Below, piece after piece: positions 8,712-17,113 of a DNA stretch of 64,000 nucleotides (positions are counted from its first letter, which is position 1; every line of letters starts with the position of its first letter). Source of the DNA: RYN-133 sp963708645 (GTDB lineage: Bacteria > Actinomycetota > Actinomycetes > Mycobacteriales > Jatrophihabitantaceae); contig CAVPTA010000008.1 of the NCBI GenBank assembly GCA_963708645.1, positions 270,280-334,279 on the forward strand. Reading direction: 5' to 3'. The notes under the pieces are model-generated. The model was given only the letters and a program-made list of their open reading frames with translations. It was not told the DNA's origin and searched no databases. A program made the position numbers and the translations under genes.

Positions 8712-10046
8712 CCCGCCAACTTCACCTCAACGCATTCCTGATGGGCACCGGCCACCACGAAGCGGCCTGGCGCCATCCCGACAGCCGTCCGGAGGACACC
8801 CTCGATGCACGCCACTACGCGCGGCTCGCACAGCTTGCCGAACGCGGGAAGCTCGACTCGATCTTCTTTGCCGACGGCCTCGCACTCGCTCGCAACGTGC
8901 GCTACGGAACCGGCAACCACCTCGAGCCGGTCACGCTGCTTTCGGCCATCGCGATGCTCACCGAGCGCATCGGACTGATCGCCACAGCGTCCACCACCTA
9001 TCACGAGCCGTTCCAGCTCGCCCGCAAGTTCGCCTCGCTCGACCACATCAGCAACGGGCGCGCGGGTTGGAACATCGTCACGTCCGCCGGCGAGGACGAG
9101 GCACACAACTTCAACCTCGACAAGCGGCCGGCGCACGAAGACCGCTACGCCCGTGCGACCGAGTTCGTCGAGGTCGTGCAGAAGCTCTGGGACAGCTGGG
9201 CCGACGACGCACGGTTGCTCGACAAGCCGAGCGGGCACTTCGCCGACCCCGACCTGATCAGCACGATCGACCACATCGGCACGCACTTCCAGGTGCGCGG
9301 ACCGCTCAACATCCCGCGTCCGGTGCAGGGCCATCCGTTGCTGGTGCAGGCAGGCTCGTCCGAAGCCGGACGTGAGTACGCGGCGCAGTTCGCCGAAGCC
9401 GTGTTCACCGCCCAGCAGACATTGGCCGACGGGCAGGCGTTCTACGCCGATCTCAAGGCCCAGGGCTGCGTCCTACGGCCGGCAGCCCGACGAGATTCTT
9501 ATCCTGCCCGGCATCTGCGCCGTGCTCGGCGGCACCGAGGCCGAGGCGAAGCAGAAGGAAGCCGAACTCAACGCACTGATCTCGCCCGAGTACGGCGTCG
9601 AGCAACTCTCGCGCATGCTCGAGCACGACCTGAGCGGCTACGCCCTCGACGGGCCGCTACCGGTGTTGCCCGGCGAGGACTCGATCGAAGGGATGAAGAG
9701 CCGCTCGACGCTGGTCACCGAGATCGCCCGGCGCGACAACCTCACGATCCGGCAGTTGATCGAGCGTCTCGCGGGCGGCCGCGGCCACCGCGTGTTCGCC
9801 GGCACCCCCGAGCAGGTCGCCGACCAGCTCGACCTGTGGTTCCACTCCGGCGCCGCGGACGGCTTCAACATCATGCCGCCGAACCTGCCCGGCGGCCTCG
9901 AGGACTTCGTCGAGCACGTCGTCCCCGAATTGCAGCGACGCGGCCTGTTCCGCACCGAGTACACGGGCACGACCCTGCGCGAGCACTACGGGCTCGCGCG
10001 TCCCGCAAACACCGTCCACGACCGAAGCAAGGAGCACGCAGCATGA
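8708..10046 (+). CDS. NtaA/SnaA/DszA-type FMN-dependent monooxygenase (apparent frameshift)
   Basis: A luciferase-like flavin monooxygenase of about 445 residues, a family that cleaves C-S or C-N bonds with reduced FMN supplied by a separate reductase. Family signatures are MTRQLHLNAFLMGTGHHEAAW, LARKFASLDHISNGRAGWN and VFAGTPEQVADQL. The frame is lost at GGG 9463-9465: removing one G joins ADLKAQ to AASYGRQPDEILILPG. The two halves are otherwise complete, so a consensus error is likely; a real mutation would abolish function and weaken coupling to TauD. It lies in a sulfur-scavenging operon, so desulfonation or desulfurisation is the inferred role. Confidence 0.88.
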
Positions 10047-10948
10047 CCGCAACCACCACCCGCGACGTCCGCAAGCTGTCCGGCCGCCTCGGCGCCGAGA
10101 TCATCGGCGTCGACCTGACCCGCCCCCTCGACGCAGACACGGTGCGTTTCATCAACCAGGCGCTGCTCGAGCACAAGGTGCTCGGCTTCCGCGACCAGCA
10201 CCTCGACGACGACGCACACCAGACCTTCGCCGCCCACTTCGGCTCACTGACAACGGCACACCCGACCGTCGAGTCGGTCGAGGGCCAGCCGAACGTGCTG
10301 CCCGTCGACAGCGGCGACGGCGCCCGCGCGAACAACTGGCACACCGACGTCACGTTCGTCCCGGCACCGCCGAAGGCGACGAGCCTGCGCGGTATCACCA
10401 TTCCGCCGTACGGCGGCAACACGTTGTTCGCCGACACCGCCGGTGCGTATCGCGACCTGCCGACCCCGCTGCGCAACTTCGCCGACACCCTCGATGCCGT
10501 GCACACGAACGACTACGACTACGCCGTCCCGCACCTGCAGAAGGACGGGCAGGAAGAGCGGCGCCAACGCTTCATCTCGCGCAAGTTCGAGACCGTGCAC
10601 CCGGTCGTGCGGGTGCACCCCGACACGGGCCACCACAACCTGTTCATCGGCGGCTTCGCCCAGCGCATCGTCGGGCTGTCGAACACCGAGTCGCGTGACA
10701 TCCTGCGCCTGTTCCAGGCCTACGTGACGCGTCCGGAGAACACGATCCGCTGGCAGTGGGCGCCGGGCGACGTCGTGATCTGGGACAACCGCACCACCCA
10801 GCACTACGCGCCGGACGACTACGACGACCTGCCCCGCCTGCTGCACCGGGTCACCATCGACGGCACCGTCCCGGTCGGCGTCGACGGGCGCCGCAGCTAC
10901 ACGCTCACCGGCGATGCATCGCACTACAGCGCCACAGCCAAGAGCTAG
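10043..10948 (+). CDS. TauD/TfdA-family 2-oxoglutarate dioxygenase
   Basis: A non-haem Fe(II)/2-oxoglutarate dioxygenase of 301 residues. The iron ligands are visible as HTD (NNWHTDVTF) and a distal His (LLHRVTI), with the usual cosubstrate-binding Arg region near the C-terminus. Homologues hydroxylate sulfonates such as taurine to release sulfite, or act on alkyl sulfates and aryloxyacids. Last gene of the operon; its ATG overlaps the monooxygenase stop. A long hairpin follows it. Confidence 0.92.
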   Translation: MTATTTRDVRKLSGRLGAEIIGVDLTRPLDADTVRFINQALLEHKVLGFRDQHLDDDAHQTFAAHFGSLTTAHPTVESVEGQPNVLPVDSGDGARANNWHTDVTFVPAPPKATSLRGITIPPYGGNTLFADTAGAYRDLPTPLRNFADTLDAVHTNDYDYAVPHLQKDGQEERRQRFISRKFETVHPVVRVHPDTGHHNLFIGGFAQRIVGLSNTESRDILRLFQAYVTRPENTIRWQWAPGDVVIWDNRTTQHYAPDDYDDLPRLLHRVTIDGTVPVGVDGRRSYTLTGDASHYSATAKS

Positions 10949-10966
10949 GCGCGCCTCGCCACTTTT

Positions 10967-11015
10967 GACCCTGTAGCGGTCGTGATCCCCATCGATGCAC
11001 GACCGCTACGGGGTC
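10967..11015. terminator. 18-bp hairpin between tauD-like gene and thrC
   Basis: Arms 10967-10984 and 10998-11015 pair over 18 bp with a single G-T wobble and a 13-base loop. It lies between convergent genes, 9 bases from the thrC stop, so it probably terminates both. Confidence 0.8.
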
Positions 11016-11023
11016 GAAGCCGC

Positions 11024-12286
11024 TTACAGGAGGCCGGCGGCGCGCATGCCCTTGAGCGTCGGCGGGATGACCGCGGTCGGGGCGGCGTTCTCGCTCACGG
11101 CGTCGATCGTCTTGAGTCCGTCGCCGGTGTTGTAGATGACCGTCTCGACGGACGTGTCGATGTCGCCGGACTCGACAAGCTTCTTCAGCACCGCCGTCGT
11201 AACACCGCCGGCCGTCTCGGCGAACACGCCCGTCGTACGGGCCAGCAGCCGGATTCCTTCGCGGATCTCTTCGTCGTCGACGGCAGCCATCGCACCGCCC
11301 GTCGAGCGCACAGCGTCGAGGGCGTACCTGCCGTCTGCCGGGTTGCCGATGTTGAGCGACTTCGCGATGCCGGTCGGACGCACCGGGATGACCTCGTCCG
11401 CCCCTGCACCGAACGCGGTCGCGATCGGCGAGCAGCCCGCCGATTGCGCACCGAACACCTTCCACGACGCGGACGGTACGAGACCGATCGCGGTCAGCTC
11501 CTTGAACGCCTTGTGGATCTTCGTGAGCATCGATCCCGACGCCATCGGCGCGAGGTACTGGCCGGGCAGCCGCCAGCCGAGCTGCTCGGCGACCTCGTAC
11601 CCGAGCGTCTTCGATCCCTCGGCGTAGTAGGGCCGGACGTTGACGTTCACGAAGCCGGTCTTCTCGAACTCGTCGGTCTCGGACAACTCCGAACACAGTC
11701 GATTCACGTCGTCGTACGAACCCTCGATGCCGACAAGCGTGCCGCCGTAGATCGCGCTCTGCACGATCTTCGGGGACTCGAGGTCGGCCGGCACGAACAC
11801 GATCGACGGCATCCCGATGCGGGCCGCGTGTGCCGCCACCGAGTTACCCAGGTTTCCTGTTGATGCACATGCGATGCGCTCGAAGCCCAACTCGCGCGCC
11901 GCAGTGACGGCCACTGACACGACGCGGTCCTTGAACGAGTGCGTCGGATTGGCCGAGTCGTCCTTGACCCACAGCGGCGCGGTGAAACCGAGTTCGTCGC
12001 CGAGGCGGTCGGCGCGGATGAGCGGCGTCATGCCGGTACCGCTGTCGACCCGGGTCGCGGCATCCTGACCCACCGGCAGCAGGCCGGCGTAGCGCCACAG
12101 CGAGTGCGGCCCGGCTTCGATCTCGCCGCGGGTCACGCGTGCGAGCGCGTCCGAGTCGTAGGCGATCTCCAGCGGCCCGAAACATTCGAAGCACGCGTGC
12201 TGCGGGCCGAGCGAGTAGGTGGCGCCGCAGTTGCGGCAGATGAGCCCGGACGCGGGCGAGGTGCGCTGATCAGCAAGAGCAGTCAT
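11024..12286 (-). CDS. thrC: Threonine synthase (N-terminal zinc-ribbon type)
   Basis: A PLP-dependent lyase of 420 residues converting O-phosphohomoserine to threonine. It carries an N-terminal Cys4-like ribbon (CRNCG and CFECFG), the PLP lysine in THSFKDRVV, the ASTGNLGNS phosphate/substrate loop and a C-terminal NTGDGLKT motif. Length and ribbon fit the long threonine synthases; cysteate synthase is a close paralogue that cannot be fully excluded. A SAM-I riboswitch lies directly upstream and its P1 helix abuts the ribosome-binding site, so expression should drop when S-adenosylmethionine is plentiful. Confidence 0.9.
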   Translation of the reverse strand: MTALADQRTSPASGLICRNCGATYSLGPQHACFECFGPLEIAYDSDALARVTRGEIEAGPHSLWRYAGLLPVGQDAATRVDSGTGMTPLIRADRLGDELGFTAPLWVKDDSANPTHSFKDRVVSVAVTAARELGFERIACASTGNLGNSVAAHAARIGMPSIVFVPADLESPKIVQSAIYGGTLVGIEGSYDDVNRLCSELSETDEFEKTGFVNVNVRPYYAEGSKTLGYEVAEQLGWRLPGQYLAPMASGSMLTKIHKAFKELTAIGLVPSASWKVFGAQSAGCSPIATAFGAGADEVIPVRPTGIAKSLNIGNPADGRYALDAVRSTGGAMAAVDDEEIREGIRLLARTTGVFAETAGGVTTAVLKKLVESGDIDTSVETVIYNTGDGLKTIDAVSENAAPTAVIPPTLKGMRAAGLL

Positions 12287-12307
12287 GGCGAAAACGAGGC
12301 CTTTCTC

Positions 12308-12437
12308 CTCATCTTTCCCGGCGCGCTGATGCGCTGCCAGGCCGGAGTTGGCACCTTCGTGTCGGCGCAGGCACAGCCTGCTTCACACGCGGTTGCCGGG
12401 GCTTCGTCGGGCCGGTCCCTCTGCCCCTCTGGATGAG
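12308..12437 (-). ncRNA. SAM-I (S-box) riboswitch upstream of thrC
   Basis: Read on the minus strand, P1 is CTCATC pairing with GATGAG. Between them stand the S-box core blocks CAGAGGGGCAGAGGGACC, CCCCGGCAACC, GGTGCCAACTCC and GGAAAGATGAG, in the right order. The 3' P1 strand runs into GAGGAGAAAGG, the likely Shine-Dalgarno, with the thrC ATG 22 bases away. This suggests translational control by sequestration. Confidence 0.94.
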
Positions 12438-12496
12438 CGGTGCTATTCGGTTGTGGAACTGTCGAGCCATCATCGCACAGGCGGCGAATCGCCAAC

Positions 12497-13162
12497 TCAG
12501 GCCGAATAGTCCGTGGTGAGCACGACCACGACCGGGCCTGCCGGCAGCTGCGTGAATCGCTCGGCCACACGGTGGATCGTGGTGAACTGCCGTTGCAGTG
12601 CGAGCGCGGCCCGCTTCGCCCCGGCGACATTCGGGTCGTAGTACGCCGTCGTCGTGATGACGTCGTTCTGATAACCCTCCTGGGTCGAGCTCACCTGCCA
12701 GCCGGCGTGCTTGAACCGCTGCGCCGCCTGCTGCGCGAGGTCTGCCGTCGTGGTCTGGTTCAGCACGATCAGCGGCTGCGATCCGATAGCGCCCGGCTTG
12801 CTCGTGGACGACGAACCGGACGGGCTCGTCGACGTGCTCGAGCTGATGCGCCCCGACGGCGACTGTTGCGGGGTCGATTGGTGCGTGTCCGTACCGGCGG
12901 CAGTCGCCGCGTGATGCGGGTTGCGCAGTGCCAGGAAAGCGATGACGAGGACGGCGATGCCGAGCACGCCGATCAGGATGCCGACGACACGCTCACGTTG
13001 GCGGCGCCTGGCCAGCTGACGCTGCACGCGGCCGGTACGCGCTCGAGTGCCGGGGCCGTGCGCGACCGGAGCAGGGGTCCACGGGTCGGCGGTGGTTTCG
13101 TCCGCAGGGTCGGGCGCGCTGCTCTGATCGCTGTTGTTCTCAGTGTTGTGCTGGTTGTCCAT
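12497..13162 (-). CDS. LytR C-terminal domain membrane protein (VirR-like)
   Basis: A 221-residue protein: a charged cytosolic N-terminus, one transmembrane helix (VVGILIGVLGIAVLVIAFLAL), a Ser/Thr/Pro-rich linker and a C-terminal LytR_C domain (PLIVLNQTTTADLAQQAA onward). The same order of DUF3263, LytR_C and a nearby groEL2 is found in mycobacteria, where the LytR_C protein VirR is linked to vesicle production and the cell envelope. The ATG at 13162 follows CGGAGC. Envelope function is inferred. Confidence 0.85.
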   Translation of the reverse strand: MDNQHNTENNSDQSSAPDPADETTADPWTPAPVAHGPGTRARTGRVQRQLARRRQRERVVGILIGVLGIAVLVIAFLALRNPHHAATAAGTDTHQSTPQQSPSGRISSSTSTSPSGSSSTSKPGAIGSQPLIVLNQTTTADLAQQAAQRFKHAGWQVSSTQEGYQNDVITTTAYYDPNVAGAKRAALALQRQFTTIHRVAERFTQLPAGPVVVVLTTDYSA

Positions 13163-13235
13163 AGCTCCGGTAGGCCTCGTCCGCAGTGCATCTTGCCTGG
13201 CCGACCGCAGGAGCGAACAGGCGGGGTTGCGGCGC

Positions 13236-13562
13236 TCAGACCTCGATGCCGAGGCGACGCGCCGAGCGCTGCCGCTGGCGGCTGGCGCGCAGGCGGCGAA
13301 GACGCTTGACCAGCATCGGGTCGGCCGCGAGCGCGGCCGGGGTGTCGATGAGCGCGTTGAGCACCTGGTAGTAGCGCGTGGTCGACATGTCGAACAACTC
13401 GCGGATCGCCTGTTCCTTGGCACCGGCGTACTTCCACCACTGCCGCTCGAAGGCGAGGATGTCGCGGTCGCGCCTGCTCAGTCCATCGGCCGACTCGCCC
13501 TCGGCGGTTCCGTCGTGCCCGTCGTTCTTGGAAACCGCGTGGGCGTGATCGCCGTTGGCCAT
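13236..13562 (-). CDS. DUF3263 domain protein
   Basis: A 108-residue protein with the DUF3263 core GLSRRDRDILAFERQWWKYAGAKEQAIRELF followed by a helix-turn-helix-like stretch (STTRYYQVLNALIDTP) and an Arg-rich tail. It is an actinobacterial family of unknown function that may bind DNA. The ATG is at 13562. It precedes the VirR-like gene on the same strand, as in mycobacteria. Confidence 0.85.
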   Translation of the reverse strand: MANGDHAHAVSKNDGHDGTAEGESADGLSRRDRDILAFERQWWKYAGAKEQAIRELFDMSTTRYYQVLNALIDTPAALAADPMLVKRLRRLRASRQRQRSARRLGIEV

Positions 13563-13774
13563 ACGAGTCGCGCTCCTGCTCACCGGGGACGGACTGACCG
13601 ATCCGACGCTAGTCGAATTCCATCCGTGTGATTTACCGTGGCGCCATTCAATCACGGTCGCTGTGGTCAAGGCCGCACGGCACGCTGTCGACGCGCGCAG
13701 GTTTGTCCACCGAGTCGTCCCCAGAACGGCCGAACACGGCCCATAACATCGGCGGTCGCCTCACGCTTGACGAC

Positions 13775-14017
13775 GTGGACACCACCGCCCTGCGCACCGC
13801 CGCCGTCGCGTTCGAGACGCACAGCGAGGTGTTGCGTGCCCGCGCGCATCTGATCGCGCGGCAGCGGGACGCGATGCGCTGGCGCTCCCCCGCTGCGAGT
13901 CGGTGCCGTGTCGCACTCGAAGCGTTGTGCAGCGAATTGCTTGCAGCCAGCACGGCGCTGCAGACGATTGCCGACGACCTGAGTTCGTGCGCGACACGCG
14001 TTGCGCAAGTGCGATGA
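13775..14017 (+). CDS. Small helical WXG100-like protein
   Basis: An 80-residue, predicted all-helical protein starting at GTG 13775, with a central tryptophan turn (MRWRSPAASRCRVAL) flanked by two long helices, like ESX/WXG100-type proteins. Its stop overlaps the ATG of the following hydrolase gene (ATGA), so the two are translated together. There is no clear secretion machinery nearby. The start is uncertain because the Shine-Dalgarno is weak. Confidence 0.6.
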   Translation: MDTTALRTAAVAFETHSEVLRARAHLIARQRDAMRWRSPAASRCRVALEALCSELLAASTALQTIADDLSSCATRVAQVR

Positions 14018-15213
14018 GCACCGTCGATGTCACCGGCGGCGTCGATGGCATCGCCGCGCACATCGACGATCTGCATGCGCTCGCGGCTGTGCTGCGCACG
14101 ACCAGCGTCGCGCTCGAGGATGCAGTCGCCGACGTGACCGCGCCCGCGCTGCAGTGGACGCTCGTCGCGGTCGAGGCGGGCTACCCGGCCGGCATCGCGT
14201 CGGTGCGGCGCGAGCTCGGCGCGCAGCGAGGGGCGCTCGAGTCGGCCGACGAAATTGCCACGTCCCTCATGCTGCTCGTGCTCGCCGCGGCGGCGGCTTA
14301 CCGCGACGCCGAGCAGAGCGTCGGCACCTCGTTCCTCGACTCGCTCGCCGACTCGGTGTGGGGCAGCACATCACTGCTGCCACCCGCGCTGATGGCGTCG
14401 ATGACCGGCGTGCCCGAACGCGACTTCTCACCGGTGTACGGACTGCCGCGGTTGCTGTCCCCGCTGGTCATCGACGGGTCGCCGGTTCTGCACGATCTCG
14501 GACCAGATCCGACCACCTCGATCGCGCCACGGACGCTGAGCGACCTCGTCCTCGATCTGTCGACGCGCAACCAGGGCCGGCCGGGCGAGATCTCGGTGTC
14601 GTTCGTGACCGGCGCCGACGGGGTGCGCCGCGCGATCGTCGACATCCCCGGGACGAAGTCGTGGAATCCCGCGCCGGTCGCCGACGTGACGAGCGTCGGC
14701 ACCGACATCCTCGCCATCGCCGGCCACGACACGTCCTACGAACGCGGGGTGTTCGAGGCGCTCTCCGACGCCGGTGTTCGCCCTGACGTCCCGATCATGC
14801 TGGTCGGCCACAGCGAGGGCGGCATCGTCGCGGTGAACGCGGCCCGCGACGCGGCCCGGTCGGGCCGCTTCGACATCACCCACGTCGTCACCGCCGGCTC
14901 GCCCGTCGGTGCTCTCGCCGCCGACCTGCCGGCGAACGTGCAACTGCTCGCGCTCGAGAACTCTGCCGACATCGTCCCGGGACTGGATGACGTGCCCAAT
15001 CCCGACCGGCGCAACGTGACGACGGTGCGGGCCGACGAACAGCACGGCAGCATCGGCGCGAACCACGACCTGCTGCAGAGCTACGAGCCGGAGGCGGTGA
15101 GCGCGCAGAACGCCGACAACGGCTCGATCAACGCCTTCCTGCACAGCGCGAATGGATTCCTCTCGAGCGACACGATGACCACGCACGCGTATCAAGTGAC
15201 TCGCTCGCCGTGA
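14014..15213 (+). CDS. Alpha/beta hydrolase with N-terminal helical region
   Basis: A 399-residue protein. The first 120 residues are helical and ESX-like. The C-terminal part is an alpha/beta hydrolase with the nucleophile elbow GHSEGG, a DNPD-like acid region (VPGLDDVPNPD) and a late histidine (NHDLLQSY). Substrate unknown; lipase or esterase is likely. It is coupled to the small helical protein upstream, suggesting that the two act together, possibly as an exported or polymorphic-toxin-like pair. No signal peptide is visible. Confidence 0.75.
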   Translation: MSTVDVTGGVDGIAAHIDDLHALAAVLRTTSVALEDAVADVTAPALQWTLVAVEAGYPAGIASVRRELGAQRGALESADEIATSLMLLVLAAAAAYRDAEQSVGTSFLDSLADSVWGSTSLLPPALMASMTGVPERDFSPVYGLPRLLSPLVIDGSPVLHDLGPDPTTSIAPRTLSDLVLDLSTRNQGRPGEISVSFVTGADGVRRAIVDIPGTKSWNPAPVADVTSVGTDILAIAGHDTSYERGVFEALSDAGVRPDVPIMLVGHSEGGIVAVNAARDAARSGRFDITHVVTAGSPVGALAADLPANVQLLALENSADIVPGLDDVPNPDRRNVTTVRADEQHGSIGANHDLLQSYEPEAVSAQNADNGSINAFLHSANGFLSSDTMTTHAYQVTRSP

Positions 15214-15269
15214 TCGTCACTCAGGAGCTTTCTCTTGCCCTCAGGCCCGACCTGAACGAAGGTTTGCAC

Positions 15270-16898
15270 ATGCAGGGACTGATGCAGGACACGCAGCTCA
15301 CGACAAACTGGATCTTCAACCGCGGTGGTCGCTACTTCGGCACGAAGACCGTCGTCACCAACACCAAGGACGGGCTGCAGACGAGCACGTTCGCCGACGT
15401 CCAGGACGAGGCGCGCAAGATCGCGTCCGCGCTCGACACATTCGGTGTCTCGGATCAGGGCCGGGTGGCGACCTTCGCCTGGAACAGCGCGCGCCACCTG
15501 GCGCTGTACTTCGCGATCCCCGGCACCGGCAGGGTCATGCACACGGCGAACATCCGCTACTTCCCCGAGCAGTTGATCTACACGGTCAACCACGCCGAGG
15601 ACGAGGTCGTCTTCGTCGACCGGTCGTTGCTCGGCATGTTCGCCAAGTACCTGCCCGAGCTCGACACCGTCAAGCACGTCGTCGTGATGGACGACGGCGC
15701 CGACGAGGAGTTGCCCGACGACTCGCGCGTCGTCCGCTACGAGGACGTTGTTGGCGGCGCCGACCCGATCGACTTCACCGACCGCGTCGACGACGAGCGG
15801 CAGGGCGCGGCCATTTGCTACACGACGGGCACGACCGGTAATCCGAAAGGCGTCTTCTACAGCCATCGGTCGATGTGGCTGCACTCGAATGCGTGCCTGT
15901 CGACGTCGACGTTCGCGCTGCGCGAGAGCGATCGCATCCTGCCGGTCGTCCCCATGTTCCACGCGAACGCCTGGGGCCTGCCGTACGCGGCGTTCATGGC
16001 CGGTTCGTCGTTCGTCATGCCCGGTCCCGACCTGTCGCCGGCGACGCTGGTCGGCCTGATGGAATCGCAGCAGGTCACAGTCGCGGCCGGCGTTCCCACG
16101 ATCTGGATGGGCATGGTGCCGATGCTCAAGGACCATGACCTGTCCGCGCTGCGCACCATCGTGTGCGGCGGATCGGCCGTGCCGAAGGTGCTTTCGGAGG
16201 CCTGGCGCGAGGCCCTCGGCGTCCCGATCACACAGGCCTGGGGCATGACCGAGACCTCGCCCCTGGCGACGGTCTGGATCGAGCGCTCCGAGATCGCGGA
16301 CGAGCCCGAGGACAAGAAGGCCGACATGCGCACCGGCGTCGGCATCTGCCCGCCCGGCGTCGAGCTGCGCATCGTCGACTCCGACACCCGCGAGGAACTG
16401 CCCTGGGACGACGAGGCCACCGGCGAGATCGAGTGCAAGGGTCCCTGGGTCGCCAAGCAGTACTACAAGACCGACGAGCCCGGTGACCAGTTCTCGCCGG
16501 ACGGTTGGCTGCGCACCGGCGACGTCGCGGCGATCAGCCCGCTCGGTTACGTCCGACTGGTCGACCGCACGAAGGACCTCGTGAAGTCCGGCGGCGAGTG
16601 GATCAGCTCCGTCGCGCTCGAGAACGAGATCATGGGCCACCCCAAGGTTGCCGAAGCCGCCGTGATCGCCGTGCCGCACCCGAAATGGTCCGAGCGGCCG
16701 CTGGCCTGCGTCGTGCTCAAGGACGGCGAGAGCATCGACAAGGAGGAACTGCGCACATATCTGGCCGAACGGCTTGGGAAGTGGCAGGTACCGGACGATG
16801 TGGTCTTCATCGACGAGATACCGAAAACCAGTGTCGGGAAGTTCTCCAAGAAGACGCTGCGCGACCGGTTCGCCGACTACGTCCTCCCGGACGCCTGA
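15270..16898 (+). CDS. AMP-dependent acyl-CoA synthetase (FadD-like)
   Basis: A 542-residue adenylate-forming ligase that activates a carboxylic acid to its CoA thioester. Visible motifs are the P-loop YTTGTTGNPKG, the A5 motif QAWGMTETSP, the hinge GWLRTGDVA and the catalytic lysine near KTSVGKFSKKTLR. The N-terminus (MQGLMQDTQLTT) fits the medium/long-chain group, which also includes methylmercaptopropionyl-CoA ligases. The ATG is at 15270. A monocistronic layout is likely. Confidence 0.92.
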   Translation: MQGLMQDTQLTTNWIFNRGGRYFGTKTVVTNTKDGLQTSTFADVQDEARKIASALDTFGVSDQGRVATFAWNSARHLALYFAIPGTGRVMHTANIRYFPEQLIYTVNHAEDEVVFVDRSLLGMFAKYLPELDTVKHVVVMDDGADEELPDDSRVVRYEDVVGGADPIDFTDRVDDERQGAAICYTTGTTGNPKGVFYSHRSMWLHSNACLSTSTFALRESDRILPVVPMFHANAWGLPYAAFMAGSSFVMPGPDLSPATLVGLMESQQVTVAAGVPTIWMGMVPMLKDHDLSALRTIVCGGSAVPKVLSEAWREALGVPITQAWGMTETSPLATVWIERSEIADEPEDKKADMRTGVGICPPGVELRIVDSDTREELPWDDEATGEIECKGPWVAKQYYKTDEPGDQFSPDGWLRTGDVAAISPLGYVRLVDRTKDLVKSGGEWISSVALENEIMGHPKVAEAAVIAVPHPKWSERPLACVVLKDGESIDKEELRTYLAERLGKWQVPDDVVFIDEIPKTSVGKFSKKTLRDRFADYVLPDA

Positions 16899-17009
16899 GC
16901 TTTCGCACAGTTCGAGTGGCCGGTTCCGGGGCAAAAGTCCGATCCGTCCGCGTGTCGTAACACGAGCACCTCTTGTCACACCAGTAACGTTGATGATTTG
17001 ATCATTGCT

Positions 17010-17030
17010 GTCCCCGACAGACTCGGGGAC
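17010..17030 (+). other. Hairpin in the leader of the repeat-protein gene
   Basis: GTCCCCGA-CAGAC-TCGGGGAC forms a perfect 8-bp stem about 84 bases upstream of the start at 17114. It may be a leader element or the terminator of the acyl-CoA ligase gene. I could not match the leader to a known riboswitch. Confidence 0.5.
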
Positions 17031-17113
17031 GGACGCGCGGGGGCACGTCAGCGTCCGAGACGAGCGCCGTCCGGCACCACAGGTGACCGGTCGGCACTAC
17101 GCCATCTGGATCG

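Noticed and set aside
15192..16979. A 595-codon open frame antisense to the acyl-CoA ligase
   Set aside because: It mirrors a strongly conserved ligase on the other strand, has no family motifs, and arises from high third-position GC.
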